A stretch of DNA of 64,000 nt from Flavobacterium azooxidireducens (GCF_023195775.1 NZ_CP096205.1:1860001-1924000), one strand, 5' to 3'; positions 7,248-16,448 are shown, counted from the first letter of the stretch. Notes: a model not told the origin generated them from the letters alone. Numbers and translations: made by a program.

Positions 7248-8453
7248 ATGAGAAAAATTATCACATTATTACTACTATTTGTTGGTTTACAAAATAGTGC
7301 ACAGTCAATGTCTGATGGAATTTACAGTACAAATTTCGGAACCATCAACCTCACTTTTGAAGTAGGCTACGAATATCCAAATGGCGGAATGGTCTATGGT
7401 GATTATAAAAATAACGGAACCATTACCGGCAGCACAACCAACAACGGAAAAGAAATCATCGGTACATTTCATAATGGAGCAGCCGAAGGAAAATTCATCT
7501 TCTTTGCACCCAGCGGAAAACAACATTTTTTTGATAGCGGAATTACTTCTTTTAATGGAAATTGGGGATATGGAACGGATAATAAATATTCTACTAATAC
7601 TGATCATATTTGGAAAGCAACCAGCAAAACAAGTGGAAAAGATGCGATTAAAAATGTCACCAATGTGTGGAGCGGTAAATGGAACACCACCGATGGTAAT
7701 CTTATTTTGCAACAAGTGGGAAACAAAATTACCGGAACTTATAAAGGAATTGGCACTGTTACTGCAATCTATTCTCCACAAACAAAAAAATTAAAAGGGA
7801 CTTTTTACAATAATAATACGAAAAAAACCGGCCATTTTGAATTCAATTTTGAAGGAAATAGTTTTAAAGGAAAATGGGGTTGGACATCGGCAATGACTGA
7901 TGGAGTTTGGAATGGTGATAAACATATAAAAAATAATAAAGAATTACCCAAATCAACAACACAAGTAACCTCTTCTACTTCTAATTCAGGAACTACTAAG
8001 TTTGTGGTGAGTGCAGTTTCAATTGACGCTTCGGAAGGCAAAATTTATGGATTTTTTGGTTGTAAACTTTTTAAAGTCACTGCTTCAGGAAGAGAACAAG
8101 TACAAAATTTCGGGAATAAATCGTCCGATTTTTATAACACAACAGAAAATAACGAAAATAAGCTTCTTTCAAAAAAACAAGCCTTTTCTAACTCACCGGA
8201 ATTTTACAGAGAATTTGTTCTGAACAATTCAGATCTAAATAACAATGGTGTTAAATATGAACTTGAAATTTATTCGCACATGAAAGCCAAAAGAACGGGA
8301 GCATCTAACTTAAATTTTGGATTTATAAAAGAAATTTTTCGATTAGACCAAATTAAAATAGGAGAAACATTTCCGCTAATTTCTATTGTAGATGGAGTAA
8401 CAATTTTTGGTGGTGGTCAATGTATTTTAAAATTCAAAGTAACAAAATCTTAA
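7248..8453 (+). CDS. Secreted beta-rich protein of unknown function
   Basis: 401 residues with a signal peptide (about 1-19, ending NSAQ). The first 220 residues are rich in Gly-Asn-Lys segments such as GMVYGDYKNNGTITG, GTFHNGAAEGKF and GKWNTTDGNLIL, which recall MORN-like or lipocalin-like beta repeats. The C-terminal 140 residues look like a separate domain with no motif I can name. It is the third gene of the run that starts with the OmpA-like gene, 19 bp after its neighbour. Confidence 0.65.
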   Translation: MRKIITLLLLFVGLQNSAQSMSDGIYSTNFGTINLTFEVGYEYPNGGMVYGDYKNNGTITGSTTNNGKEIIGTFHNGAAEGKFIFFAPSGKQHFFDSGITSFNGNWGYGTDNKYSTNTDHIWKATSKTSGKDAIKNVTNVWSGKWNTTDGNLILQQVGNKITGTYKGIGTVTAIYSPQTKKLKGTFYNNNTKKTGHFEFNFEGNSFKGKWGWTSAMTDGVWNGDKHIKNNKELPKSTTQVTSSTSNSGTTKFVVSAVSIDASEGKIYGFFGCKLFKVTASGREQVQNFGNKSSDFYNTTENNENKLLSKKQAFSNSPEFYREFVLNNSDLNNNGVKYELEIYSHMKAKRTGASNLNFGFIKEIFRLDQIKIGETFPLISIVDGVTIFGGGQCILKFKVTKS

Positions 8454-8465
8454 TTCAATTTGATA

Positions 8466-9206
8466 ATGAAAACAACCATCCTATCAATCCTCAGTATTTT
8501 TCTTCTCGCATTTACCTGCGAAGGAGATAAAAAAGAAAACAATTCTTCTATGGAAAAAGAACTTAATCAAGTCATAGAAGAGAATGTACTAATCGCAGAA
8601 GATTTCAAAGGAAAACTTGACGAATTGTTAACCCTTGAAATGGCGGCCGAAACAAGTGGTTATCCCGCTTCGGAAGCCAAAAAAAGTCCGGATTCTGAAA
8701 TTGAAAAAAAATATAACAAAATCTCCATTTCTTACTCTTGGGATAAAACAAGTCGAACCCAACAAATTGAAATGATGGGAAGAAAAATGGATGCTCCGAT
8801 TAATGATGAAGTCACTTTAAGTTGGGTGGAAAATAGCACTTTGGATGGATTTAAAAAGAAGTACCACAATCTAACCGAAGCCGAAATCGAAGCTTCCAAT
8901 CAAGGTATCGATGAAAAAACGGCAGAGTTGAATTCAGAAGGTAAAGTAACCACAGAACAATCTGATATGGCCAAGTCAATCGCCAAAAATGCTATGAAAA
9001 ATTTCAGTGTAGAAGAAGTGTCAAATGTGGGCGATTATGCTGTTTTTGTGAATCAAAAATTTGCCGGAGTTCCCACGCGAGAATTGAAAGTTTTCTACAA
9101 CGGATTATCATTTACACTCTTGGTTAATCTGTCGGATGATTCATCATACAATGATAAAAAAGCCATCGCTTTAGCTCAAAAAATTATTAACGAAAAATTA
9201 AATTAA
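8466..9206 (+). CDS. Lipoprotein of unknown function
   Basis: 246 residues from ATG 8466; an upstream in-frame TTG at 8460 is less likely. The signal sequence ends in the lipobox AFTC followed by EGDKKE. The mature protein is acidic and helical at first, with KFAGVPTRELKVFYNG and LLVNLSDDSSYNDKK near the C-terminus. I recognise no named domain. It lies in the same operon-like run as the OmpA-like protein, 12 bp after the gene before it. Confidence 0.65.
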   Translation: MKTTILSILSIFLLAFTCEGDKKENNSSMEKELNQVIEENVLIAEDFKGKLDELLTLEMAAETSGYPASEAKKSPDSEIEKKYNKISISYSWDKTSRTQQIEMMGRKMDAPINDEVTLSWVENSTLDGFKKKYHNLTEAEIEASNQGIDEKTAELNSEGKVTTEQSDMAKSIAKNAMKNFSVEEVSNVGDYAVFVNQKFAGVPTRELKVFYNGLSFTLLVNLSDDSSYNDKKAIALAQKIINEKLN

Positions 9207-9208
9207 AA

Positions 9209-9826
9209 ATGAAAACAATAAAATTAGCTGTACTGATTTTAGTATTCTCTATTTCAAATTCTTTTGCTCAATCGCTACCTCAATTGGTAAAGTATGATTT
9301 TAAATTCGATTGGTTAGCGGCACACACGGTCAATCAAAATATTAATGTTGGAACAGAAAGCGTGCACGGAATCGGATGGTGTCGTTTGTTCGTAAAAAAT
9401 AAAATCACCGGAAATGAAGACCAAATTCAACCTACCGGATTCAAATACATTGGTAATTACGGTCGTGTGTTTGAAGTGCCAAGAAAAAGTGGAATGAAAG
9501 TGAGTAATGGAAACATTAAATCGCTAATGAATACCAAAGTTCGCTTTCAATTTGAACCTTCAAAATACGGCTATAAAACCTTAGCTGATTTGCACGATAA
9601 TGCTTATTTCAAAATAGTTTATGAACTAAAAGTATATAAACCCGTGAATGATGAAATTGTAGGTAAACAAGAAACGATTGTTTTTTTGAAAGATGCCAAA
9701 GTACCTTCTGTCACATTGGAGCAAGCGAAAAGAACAAGCAATATTCCAACTAGAGTGGGCTATATGCGATTTAATAAAGCGAAATACAATTTGGGAATTT
9801 TGTATAGCATTGTTTCGGTTAATTAA
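9209..9826 (+). CDS. Secreted protein of unknown function
   Basis: 205 residues with a signal peptide ending FAQ (about 1-21). The rest is a mixed polar protein containing GWCRLFVKNKITGNED and VRFQFEPSKYGYK, with no family I can identify. It starts 2 bp after the previous lipoprotein gene, which points to translational coupling in one transcript. Confidence 0.65.
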   Translation: MKTIKLAVLILVFSISNSFAQSLPQLVKYDFKFDWLAAHTVNQNINVGTESVHGIGWCRLFVKNKITGNEDQIQPTGFKYIGNYGRVFEVPRKSGMKVSNGNIKSLMNTKVRFQFEPSKYGYKTLADLHDNAYFKIVYELKVYKPVNDEIVGKQETIVFLKDAKVPSVTLEQAKRTSNIPTRVGYMRFNKAKYNLGILYSIVSVN

Positions 9827-9831
9827 AAAAG

Positions 9832-10221
9832 ATGAGAATCGTATTTCTATTACTGATTTTTAGTCTCAAATCACAGGCTCAGCTTCAGTTTTGGAACACA
9901 AATTTATCCTCAACTATTCCGTTGTTTGAAGTAGAAATGGGTAAAAAAACCATCATTCATACCAAAATAGGAAAAGAAACGAAACCCACTTTTGTGTTTT
10001 ACAAAACAGCTCAACAAACATTTAATCGTGACGGCAAAACTAAATATGAAATGACAGTTGAAAGTTCAGATAATGTAGCTAAACGAAAATTTGAAATCAG
10101 TTATACGCATTATCGTCAAACGAATCATTATTTGGGATTCATCAAAATAACTTACAATTATCACGATAAACGACCAACCACGATTTTTGAAGAAAATTTT
10201 AATACCATTACTAATCCATAA
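9832..10221 (+). CDS. Small secreted protein of unknown function
   Basis: 129 residues. A short signal peptide (about 1-16, ending SQAQ) precedes a beta-rich mature part. No recognised motif. It begins 5 bp after its upstream neighbour and is followed after 10 bp by another small secreted protein, so it belongs to the same run. Confidence 0.6.
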   Translation: MRIVFLLLIFSLKSQAQLQFWNTNLSSTIPLFEVEMGKKTIIHTKIGKETKPTFVFYKTAQQTFNRDGKTKYEMTVESSDNVAKRKFEISYTHYRQTNHYLGFIKITYNYHDKRPTTIFEENFNTITNP

Positions 10222-10231
10222 AATTAAAAAT

Positions 10232-10717
10232 ATGAAAAAAAGTATCATTCTAATTATTTTATTATCAAGTATTTCCGGTTTTTCTCAATTGGTTCAAGGA
10301 GAAATAAAAGTAAAAGAACAATCTAAAATTGAGATAGCAGCCAAAAGCAATAAAGCGGTCAATTTGTATGCCGATTTCAGAGAAAATAAATATCCGATTC
10401 AATTCACCTTCACCGGAAACTCCATCGCACTAAACAGCGATAAGAAAATGGTAGTTCAATTTGTTTTTACAACTACTGTAAAAAAAGACGGGAAAATTAT
10501 TGGAACCATCAAACGTAACCCAATTCCGTTTTTTCCGGGCGATATGTTAATGCCGGTTGAAACGTTTGATTTTATTTCAATTTTATCAAATCAACAAACT
10601 AATTCTGAAGAAACTATTTCAGAAATTCCGAAAGGAAATTATGAAATTTTGTTGGAAGTAAAACCCGTTGGTATTAAAGGTGAAATTGCCTCTGCAAGGT
10701 TGTATTTGAAAATTTAA
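10232..10717 (+). CDS. Small secreted protein, last gene of the envelope operon
   Basis: 161 residues from ATG 10232. The frame is open from 10187 but the extra N-terminus overlaps the previous gene and would hide the signal peptide MKKSIILIILLSSISGFSQ. The mature part is probably all-beta. Function unknown. A strong terminator follows at 10725. Confidence 0.65.
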   Translation: MKKSIILIILLSSISGFSQLVQGEIKVKEQSKIEIAAKSNKAVNLYADFRENKYPIQFTFTGNSIALNSDKKMVVQFVFTTTVKKDGKIIGTIKRNPIPFFPGDMLMPVETFDFISILSNQQTNSEETISEIPKGNYEILLEVKPVGIKGEIASARLYLKI

Positions 10718-10724
10718 ATCCGTT

Positions 10725-10757
10725 AAATCCGCTTACTTTTTTAAGCGGATTTTTTTT
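10725..10757 (+). terminator. Terminator of the OmpA-like operon
   Basis: AAATCCGCTTA (10725-10735) pairs with TAAGCGGATTT (10742-10752), followed by T residues. It separates the secreted-protein run from the next ECF-like promoter, whose first block begins 3 bp further on. Confidence 0.85.
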
Positions 10758-10759
10758 AA

Positions 10760-10788
10760 TGTTTACTTTTTGGAAGATGTGACACTAA
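10760..10788 (+). promoter_or_regulatory. Putative ECF-type promoter (site 4)
   Basis: TGTTTAC (10760-10766) and CACTAA (10783-10788) with a 16-bp gap lie 22 bp before the leucine-rich protein gene and directly after a terminator. Spacing is identical to the other three copies. Confidence 0.6.
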
Positions 10789-10810
10789 TGAGAAATTAAA
10801 AACCACGATA

Positions 10811-12961
10811 ATGAAAAAAATTACTTTATTACTGCTATTTTGGGGTTGTTCATTTTATGCTCAAAATATCAATTTTACAGATCTTGCTTTTAAGAATGTT
10901 TTGCTTTCTGCCAATGCGGTAACTAACTTTAACATTGCAAAAGATCTCGACGGAAATCCCGCAACAATTGATACAAATAATGATGGAGAAATTCAAGTTT
11001 CTGAAGCGTTAGAAATATCCTATCTAAATGTTTTAGGAACAAATGCTATTCAAAATATTGAAGGAATTCACTTTTTTGAAAATTTAAAAACATTGCTTGT
11101 GCAAAGTCAACAAATTAATTCGGTTGATTTAAGTGAAAATAATTTACTCGAAACCATATCTTTTAATTACAATTTTTTAACCAATTTAGATGTTTCAAGT
11201 CTTGTTAATTTAAAAAATTTGAATGTTCAATTTAATCCGTTAACTAGTATTAATTTGAGTAATAGCAGTGCTTTGTTGAGCATATATTGTTCCGATACAC
11301 AACTAACCACATTAGATTTGTCGCAATGTTCAAACTTAATGGAGTTGAATTGCCCGAATACGCCATTAACGACTATTGATTTATTTGGTACAAAAGTTAC
11401 ATCTTTAACCGCAGGAGGTGATAATCTCGAAACTATTTTTGCCAAAAATGGATTACCGTCTACCATCCAAATTTTCTCCAGTCCAAATTTAAAATATTTA
11501 TGCATTGATGAAAATGAAATGTCGCCAACTACGTTGAATGTATTTCAAAACCTTCACCCTAATTGTGTAGTCAATTTATATTGCAGTTTTGTCCCCGGTG
11601 GAACCTATTATACCATCGAAGGAAATGTGAAATTAGATACAAATTTAAATGGATGTGATGGTACTGATGTTAATCTTCCCAACCTTAAACTGGATGTTTT
11701 TAACGGTTCTACAACCGGTTCGTTTTACAGCAAAGCGAATGGTGAATTTTTTATTCCGTTGCAATCGGGTTCATATAGTGTTTCGCCTATTTTGGAAAAC
11801 CCAAGTTATTTTACATTTCAACCTACAATTTTCACAGCAGATTTTCCTGAGAATGCAAGTCCGCTAAATCAATCCATTTGTTTAACGCCAAACGGAATTC
11901 ACAAAGATTTAGAAATTGTATATATGCGTTTGCCAAGAAGTATCGGCACGCCCGGAATTCCAGGCTATGATGTGCGATACAAAATCATCTATAAAAACAA
12001 AGGGAATCAAATTCAATCCGGCCAAGTAACACTGAATTATCAAGATGAAGTGATGAATTTCACAGTGGCCAATCCAATTCAAACTTCTGTAGCAAACGGA
12101 ATAATTTCTTGGAATTTCACTAATTTTCTTCCGGGAGAAACGCGAACAATTTTTGTTACTTTCCTTTTGAATTCACCACAAGATACGCCGCCACTTGATG
12201 CAGATGATCAATTGAGTTTTGATGCAGAAATAACCGACATTCAAGGAATTGACGATAATAATGATGATAATTTTTTCAATTTATCAGAAACAGTTCAGTC
12301 TTCAATGGATCCAAACGATATTGCTTGTTTAGAAGGCGACACTGTTGGTCCAGACCAAATTGGAAAATACGTTCATTATCTCATACAATTTGAAAATATT
12401 GGAACTGCCGAAGCAATCAATGTAGTGATTAAAAATACGATTGATGCAACCAAATTTGATGTCAATTCATTGATTCCGTTAGACAGTAATTATAACTTTG
12501 AAACGAGAAGAAAAGATAATGATTACGAGTTTATTTTCGAAAATATTAATCTACCATTTGATGATGAAAACAATGATGGTTATTTGGTTTATAAAATAAA
12601 GTTGAGGAACAATTTAATAATTGGAAACACTTTTACAAATCAAGCAAATATCTTTTTTGATTTCAATTTTCCAATCGAAACGAATGTGGCATCAACTACC
12701 ATTCAAGCACTTTCTGTTAACGATTTTAGTTCGGATAATTTCAGTATTTCTCCTAATCCAACATCCGGAAATGTAAACATAAACGGAATAGATAATTTGC
12801 AATTTTCAGTTGAAATTTATGATTTGACGGGTAAACTTATGGTGAAGGAAAAACAGCAATCTCAAATTGATTTGAGTGCTTTTCAAAACGGAATTTATTT
12901 CATAAAAATTCGAAACAATCAAACCAATACTTCAGTTGTAAAGAAAATTATAAAGCATTAG
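10811..12961 (+). CDS. Leucine-rich repeat surface protein with T9SS sorting domain
   Basis: 716 residues. Signal peptide at about 1-18. Irregular leucine-rich repeats run from about 65 to 235 (for example NLKTLLVQSQ, VDLSENNLLETI, LTTLDLSQCSNLMEL). A middle part with Ig-like or DUF11-like beta domains (about 255-625) includes KYVHYLIQFENIGTAEA. The last 75 residues form a type A T9SS C-terminal domain, with SISPNPTSGNVNI, VEIYDLTGKL and the ending GIYFIKIRNN. It should cross the outer membrane by type IX secretion and be displayed on or released from the surface. The ECF-like motif upstream ties it to the neighbouring sigma factor. Possible roles are adhesion or ligand binding. Confidence 0.85.
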   Translation: MKKITLLLLFWGCSFYAQNINFTDLAFKNVLLSANAVTNFNIAKDLDGNPATIDTNNDGEIQVSEALEISYLNVLGTNAIQNIEGIHFFENLKTLLVQSQQINSVDLSENNLLETISFNYNFLTNLDVSSLVNLKNLNVQFNPLTSINLSNSSALLSIYCSDTQLTTLDLSQCSNLMELNCPNTPLTTIDLFGTKVTSLTAGGDNLETIFAKNGLPSTIQIFSSPNLKYLCIDENEMSPTTLNVFQNLHPNCVVNLYCSFVPGGTYYTIEGNVKLDTNLNGCDGTDVNLPNLKLDVFNGSTTGSFYSKANGEFFIPLQSGSYSVSPILENPSYFTFQPTIFTADFPENASPLNQSICLTPNGIHKDLEIVYMRLPRSIGTPGIPGYDVRYKIIYKNKGNQIQSGQVTLNYQDEVMNFTVANPIQTSVANGIISWNFTNFLPGETRTIFVTFLLNSPQDTPPLDADDQLSFDAEITDIQGIDDNNDDNFFNLSETVQSSMDPNDIACLEGDTVGPDQIGKYVHYLIQFENIGTAEAINVVIKNTIDATKFDVNSLIPLDSNYNFETRRKDNDYEFIFENINLPFDDENNDGYLVYKIKLRNNLIIGNTFTNQANIFFDFNFPIETNVASTTIQALSVNDFSSDNFSISPNPTSGNVNINGIDNLQFSVEIYDLTGKLMVKEKQQSQIDLSAFQNGIYFIKIRNNQTNTSVVKKIIKH

Positions 12962-13021
12962 TTTCCTTTAAAATAATGATTTTTCATCTGCTTTCAAATT
13001 TGGAAATTTAGTTAGTAGTTT

Positions 13022-13061
13022 ATCCCCTTTCGATTAGTGGTTTGCGGAAGGGGATTTTTTT
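13022..13061 (+). terminator. Terminator after the T9SS protein gene
   Basis: ATCCCCTT (13022-13029) pairs with AAGGGGAT (13048-13055), followed by T6. The stem and loop, including AGTGGTTTGCGGAAGGGG, are nearly repeated in the terminator at 16449. Confidence 0.8.
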
Positions 13062-13127
13062 CTACGCTCATTTACGTATTTCAAAAAAGTTTTACTATTT
13101 TTAATATTGCATAGTAATTCTTTACTT

Positions 13128-13754
13128 ATGAAAAAACGAATTGGCATAGTGGAAGACGACCGCGATTTGCGAGAAGCATTGGGTATGATGATTCAATTTA
13201 CGGATCAATATGAATTAGCCGGAAGTTTCGAAAATGCTGAACTAGCCTTAAAAGAATTACCATCTTTGGATGTTGATGCCGTTTTGATGGATATCAATTT
13301 ACCCGGAGAAAGCGGAATTATTTGTGTCAATAAATTGAAAAATTCCTGCCCGAATGTATTAGTTCTGATGTGTACTTCATACGAAGATGACGATAAAATT
13401 TTCCAAAGTTTAGAAGCCGGAGCAAGTGGTTATATTCTAAAAACCGAAGGTCCGGCAAAAATCATTGGAGCATTAGATGAATTGTTTGAAGGCGGAAGTC
13501 CAATGAGTAGCAGCATTGCCCGAAAAGTGGTGGCGAGTTTTTCTAAAATGGAATCGCAAAATAAATTAACCGAAACCCTTACAGCTAGAGAAAAGGAAAT
13601 TTTAGATTTATTGGCAAAAGGGCAAATGAACAAAGAAGTGGCTCATCAATTGGAAATCAGTAATGGAACGGTTAGAAAACACATCCAAAATATTTATGAA
13701 AAATTACATGTCAACACGAGGGTAGAAGCGGTGAATTTATATTTGAAACGCTAA
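13128..13754 (+). CDS. LuxR/NarL-family response regulator
   Basis: 208 residues from ATG 13128; the frame opens at a TTG 21 bp upstream, but MKKRIGIVEDD is the normal family start. The receiver domain (1-120) carries the acidic pair at Asp10-Asp11, the phospho-acceptor Asp55 in VLMDINLPG and the Lys in GYILKTEG. A LuxR-type helix-turn-helix (about 145-205) shows LTAREKEILDLLAKG and NGTVRKHIQNIYEKL. It lies 10 bp before a histidine kinase gene and surely forms a two-component pair with it. Its targets are unknown. Confidence 0.93.
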   Translation: MKKRIGIVEDDRDLREALGMMIQFTDQYELAGSFENAELALKELPSLDVDAVLMDINLPGESGIICVNKLKNSCPNVLVLMCTSYEDDDKIFQSLEAGASGYILKTEGPAKIIGALDELFEGGSPMSSSIARKVVASFSKMESQNKLTETLTAREKEILDLLAKGQMNKEVAHQLEISNGTVRKHIQNIYEKLHVNTRVEAVNLYLKR

Positions 13755-13764
13755 AAATAAGGAT

Positions 13765-15519
13765 ATGAGATTTTTTTTATACTTATTTTTAGTATTGATT
13801 TTCGCTCTCGGAAAAGCTCAAAATGTATCGGAAAATGCTAAATTACAAGAACTCAAAAACTGCAAAACGACGCAATGCAAGATTTCTAAATCATTTCTTT
13901 TGGCAGAATATTATTTGGAAACCGATGACATTCAATCTTCGCAAAAATGGTTGGATAGTACAAAAGATTTAGTTTCACCTGTACAATCTGACACCACAAC
14001 TGTTTTTATTCACAGTCTGCAATCCGAACTTTTTTATTACGACGGATTATTTCAATTTGGCACAAATGAAGCCGAAAAAGCCATCCAAAAGGCAAAACAA
14101 CTTCAAGATAATTTATTGATTGCCAATGGTTATTTTTTTAAAGGAATTAACCAGATTGAAATGAATAAGTTGAAAGAAGCGGAAAAATCATTGTGGAAAT
14201 CAAGAGATTTTCAGCCGGAAAACTACAGTAAATCGCACATCAGAAGTACCATTCAACACGAACATATTTTCAATAACATTGCTCAATTGAAGTTGAAAAT
14301 TCATCAAACAGATTCTGCCGTTTGGTATAATGCAAAAGCCTATCAATTTGCAAAAAAAGCAAGTAGTAAAAGAGGAATTCCTAATGTTGAACAGACTTTT
14401 GGTCAAATTTATCTGAATGAAAAGAAAATGGATAGTGCTGTTTTCTATTTTCAAAAGAGTATTCTTTCTGCTCAAGAAAGTGAATATTTTGATATAGTTC
14501 TGCTTAATTATGGTTTTTTGATGCAGTGTTTCGAAGACAATCAAATAGAGAATAATCGATGGTATGAAAAAGGACTGGAATTAATCAATCAAAAGATTAT
14601 TAACACCACATTTCAACATTATTTCTACAAAATTGCTTTGTATGTTTTTAAAAAAACAAATCAAGTTGAAAAGCTTTCTTTCGTTCAGGAGAAATTAATC
14701 AACATCAACGATGAAACACGTTTAAAAGGGAATTTGAACATTCAAAATATCACCGAACAATATTCTAAGAACGAAAATAAACTCCTTTTACTTCAGGTTG
14801 AAGAATTAAAAAAACAGCGAAAATTTACTATTCTTCAACTAATTGCCGCTTTACTTTCAGTAATTATTTTGTCGTTAATCATCATCATTATCAGAAGAAA
14901 AAATAAAATTCAAAAAACCTTACTGCAACAAAAAAGTGAAATCAGCAAAGACTTGCACGACGACATTGGAAGCGGTTTAAGTAGCATCCTCATTCATGCC
15001 GATTTGCTAATGAAAAATGAAGAAACATCTGAAAAACAGAAAATATTGGCTTCGAAAATTAACCTGACCGGAAAAGAAATTTCACAACGATTAAACACAT
15101 TTATTTGGTCATTAAATACTGAACAAAATACACTTCAACATTTTTCAGAGTATGTAAAATTGTATGGAGCAACGCTTTTTGATGAAACGCCAATTACATT
15201 TTCATTTAACACAACCGTTGAAGACAGTGAAACGATAAAAATGAACGGACAATTACGAAAGAACTTATTCTACGCAATTAAAGAAGTGCTAAATAATTCA
15301 CTCAAGCATGCTCAAGCCACCAAAATTGATGTGAAGATGAAGTTGATTTCCTCTAAACAACTTCAAATAATCATTCAGGATAATGGAACCGGAATTAATA
15401 AAGAAAATGCATTTGGAAATGGATTGAAAAACATCCAAAACAGAGTAGAACAGATGAACGGAACTTTCTCAATGAAAACCCAAAACGGATTGCTTACCAT
15501 CTTAACAATTCCCTTATAA
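13765..15519 (+). CDS. TPR sensor histidine kinase (NarL-type)
   Basis: 584 residues. A signal peptide (about 1-18) and a periplasmic TPR-like sensor region (about 30-330) are followed by one transmembrane helix (about 353-374). The cytoplasmic HisKA_3 dimerisation helix has phospho-acceptor His398 in DLHDDIGSGL. The HATPase domain (about 485-584) has the N-box EVLNNSLKHA, the G1 box DNGTGI and the G2 box GNGLKN. TPR sensors of this type are common in Flavobacteriaceae. The pair sits next to the sigma/CHAT block, but nothing proves they act together. Confidence 0.92.
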   Translation: MRFFLYLFLVLIFALGKAQNVSENAKLQELKNCKTTQCKISKSFLLAEYYLETDDIQSSQKWLDSTKDLVSPVQSDTTTVFIHSLQSELFYYDGLFQFGTNEAEKAIQKAKQLQDNLLIANGYFFKGINQIEMNKLKEAEKSLWKSRDFQPENYSKSHIRSTIQHEHIFNNIAQLKLKIHQTDSAVWYNAKAYQFAKKASSKRGIPNVEQTFGQIYLNEKKMDSAVFYFQKSILSAQESEYFDIVLLNYGFLMQCFEDNQIENNRWYEKGLELINQKIINTTFQHYFYKIALYVFKKTNQVEKLSFVQEKLININDETRLKGNLNIQNITEQYSKNENKLLLLQVEELKKQRKFTILQLIAALLSVIILSLIIIIIRRKNKIQKTLLQQKSEISKDLHDDIGSGLSSILIHADLLMKNEETSEKQKILASKINLTGKEISQRLNTFIWSLNTEQNTLQHFSEYVKLYGATLFDETPITFSFNTTVEDSETIKMNGQLRKNLFYAIKEVLNNSLKHAQATKIDVKMKLISSKQLQIIIQDNGTGINKENAFGNGLKNIQNRVEQMNGTFSMKTQNGLLTILTIPL

Positions 15520-15551
15520 ATTCAAGTAAAATAAGTTTGTAAGAAAATAGG

Positions 15552-15577
15552 AATACGCTAAAAGGCGTATTTTTTTA
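15552..15577 (+). terminator. Terminator of the two-component operon
   Basis: AATACGC (15552-15558) pairs with GCGTATT (15565-15571), followed by T residues, 32 bp after the kinase stop codon. Confidence 0.75.
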
Positions 15578-15754
15578 TGTCAAAATGAATCATTTGATTT
15601 TAAACTTTAATTGATTTATTTCATAAAGCCTTTTATTTACTGACTTTCTTCTTCAGAAAATTGATAAAAAGCACTACGGATAATATCGTATTGTGGTATT
15701 TTGTTGATTAAGTGAATTTTATACTTCAGAAATTACTAATCATAAGTTCAGAAA
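15578..15754. other. Non-coding stretch with a possible minus-strand gene end
   Basis: No gene is evident. On the minus strand a 31-codon open stretch ends in TAA at 15639-15637 and reads protein-like (for example NKIPQYDIIRSAFYQF), but it has no start and a stop lies just upstream. It may be the 3' relic of a lost gene. The support is only its composition. Confidence 0.25.
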
Positions 15755-15962
15755 ATGCAACAAGTAATTCCAGTGAGCAATTGGGATTGTGAAGAAGATG
15801 AACAAGACAACCATGAAAAGTTCATTCCTGCTGATTAAAGCAACTCAAGAACAACAATTGGTTATTGAGCAACAAAAAGGAGAGATTAATTTACTAAAAC
15901 AACAATTGCAAGAACAATACAAATCACTTGTAGAAAGGTTAGAAAAAATAGAAAATAAATAA
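15755..15962 (+). pseudogene. Relic of an S74-type chaperone/tail-fibre protein end
   Basis: Two short open stretches overlap in different frames. The first (15755-15838) ends in HEKFIPAD. The second (15798-15962, 54 codons) reads LLIKATQEQQLVIEQQ and then a coiled coil ending LEKIENK. Joined by a one-base shift near 15831 they give FIP-LLIKATQEQQ. That is the usual end of Bacteroidota proteins with a peptidase S74 intramolecular chaperone domain, where a trailing coiled coil follows LIKATQEQQ. The bulk of the protein is missing. The 54-codon ORF could still be translated, but I treat it as a remnant. Confidence 0.5.
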
Positions 15963-15973
15963 AATCAAAAATC

Positions 15974-16408
15974 ATGAAAAATAACATAATTACAGTACTA
16001 ATCTTCATTGTTTTTATCAGTTTCAATGCTTTTTCTCAAAGCAATCAAACATCTATAAATTACAGTATTTCAAAATCTACAGGCCATGAAAATGTAGGAG
16101 GAGATTTGGTAATTGTTGAGGGCACTTTATGTATTGAAAAAAGTCACAATTTCCAAAAACTTTTTGAAGCAACCAGCCATGCAACAGTGTTTTTTGATGT
16201 TAACAACCGTGGTGGAGGTAACAGTTGTGTTACATTGATAGTGGAAACAGCAACAAATACAATTAAAAAAGTAATTCCAGAAGATACTCAATCTGGAATT
16301 CTCAAATTTAACAAGGTTAAAAATGCTTATTTAACCATTGAAAACATACCAAGTGAACCAAACCTACTAACAGCAACAAGTATTGGTGTAGTAACAGTCT
16401 GGTTTTAA
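15974..16408 (+). CDS. Small secreted protein of unknown function
   Basis: 144 residues. Signal peptide MKNNIITVLIFIVFISFNA followed by FSQ; the mature part is short and probably all-beta. Two Cys residues (in GTLCIEK and NSCVTL) may form a disulfide. No recognised family. It follows the S74-type relic by 11 bp, and in other Bacteroidota similar small exported proteins accompany tail-fibre-like proteins, so it may be a left-over partner. Confidence 0.55.
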   Translation: MKNNIITVLIFIVFISFNAFSQSNQTSINYSISKSTGHENVGGDLVIVEGTLCIEKSHNFQKLFEATSHATVFFDVNNRGGGNSCVTLIVETATNTIKKVIPEDTQSGILKFNKVKNAYLTIENIPSEPNLLTATSIGVVTVWF

Positions 16409-16448
16409 TCTAGTAAATATAAAAAATTGGAAATTAGTTTTAGTGGTT

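Noticed and set aside
7305..7781. 158-codon minus-strand ORF inside the secreted-protein operon
   Set aside because: It is antisense to a signal-peptide-bearing gene with a consistent operon context; its Ile/Ser/Cys-rich translation is a shadow.
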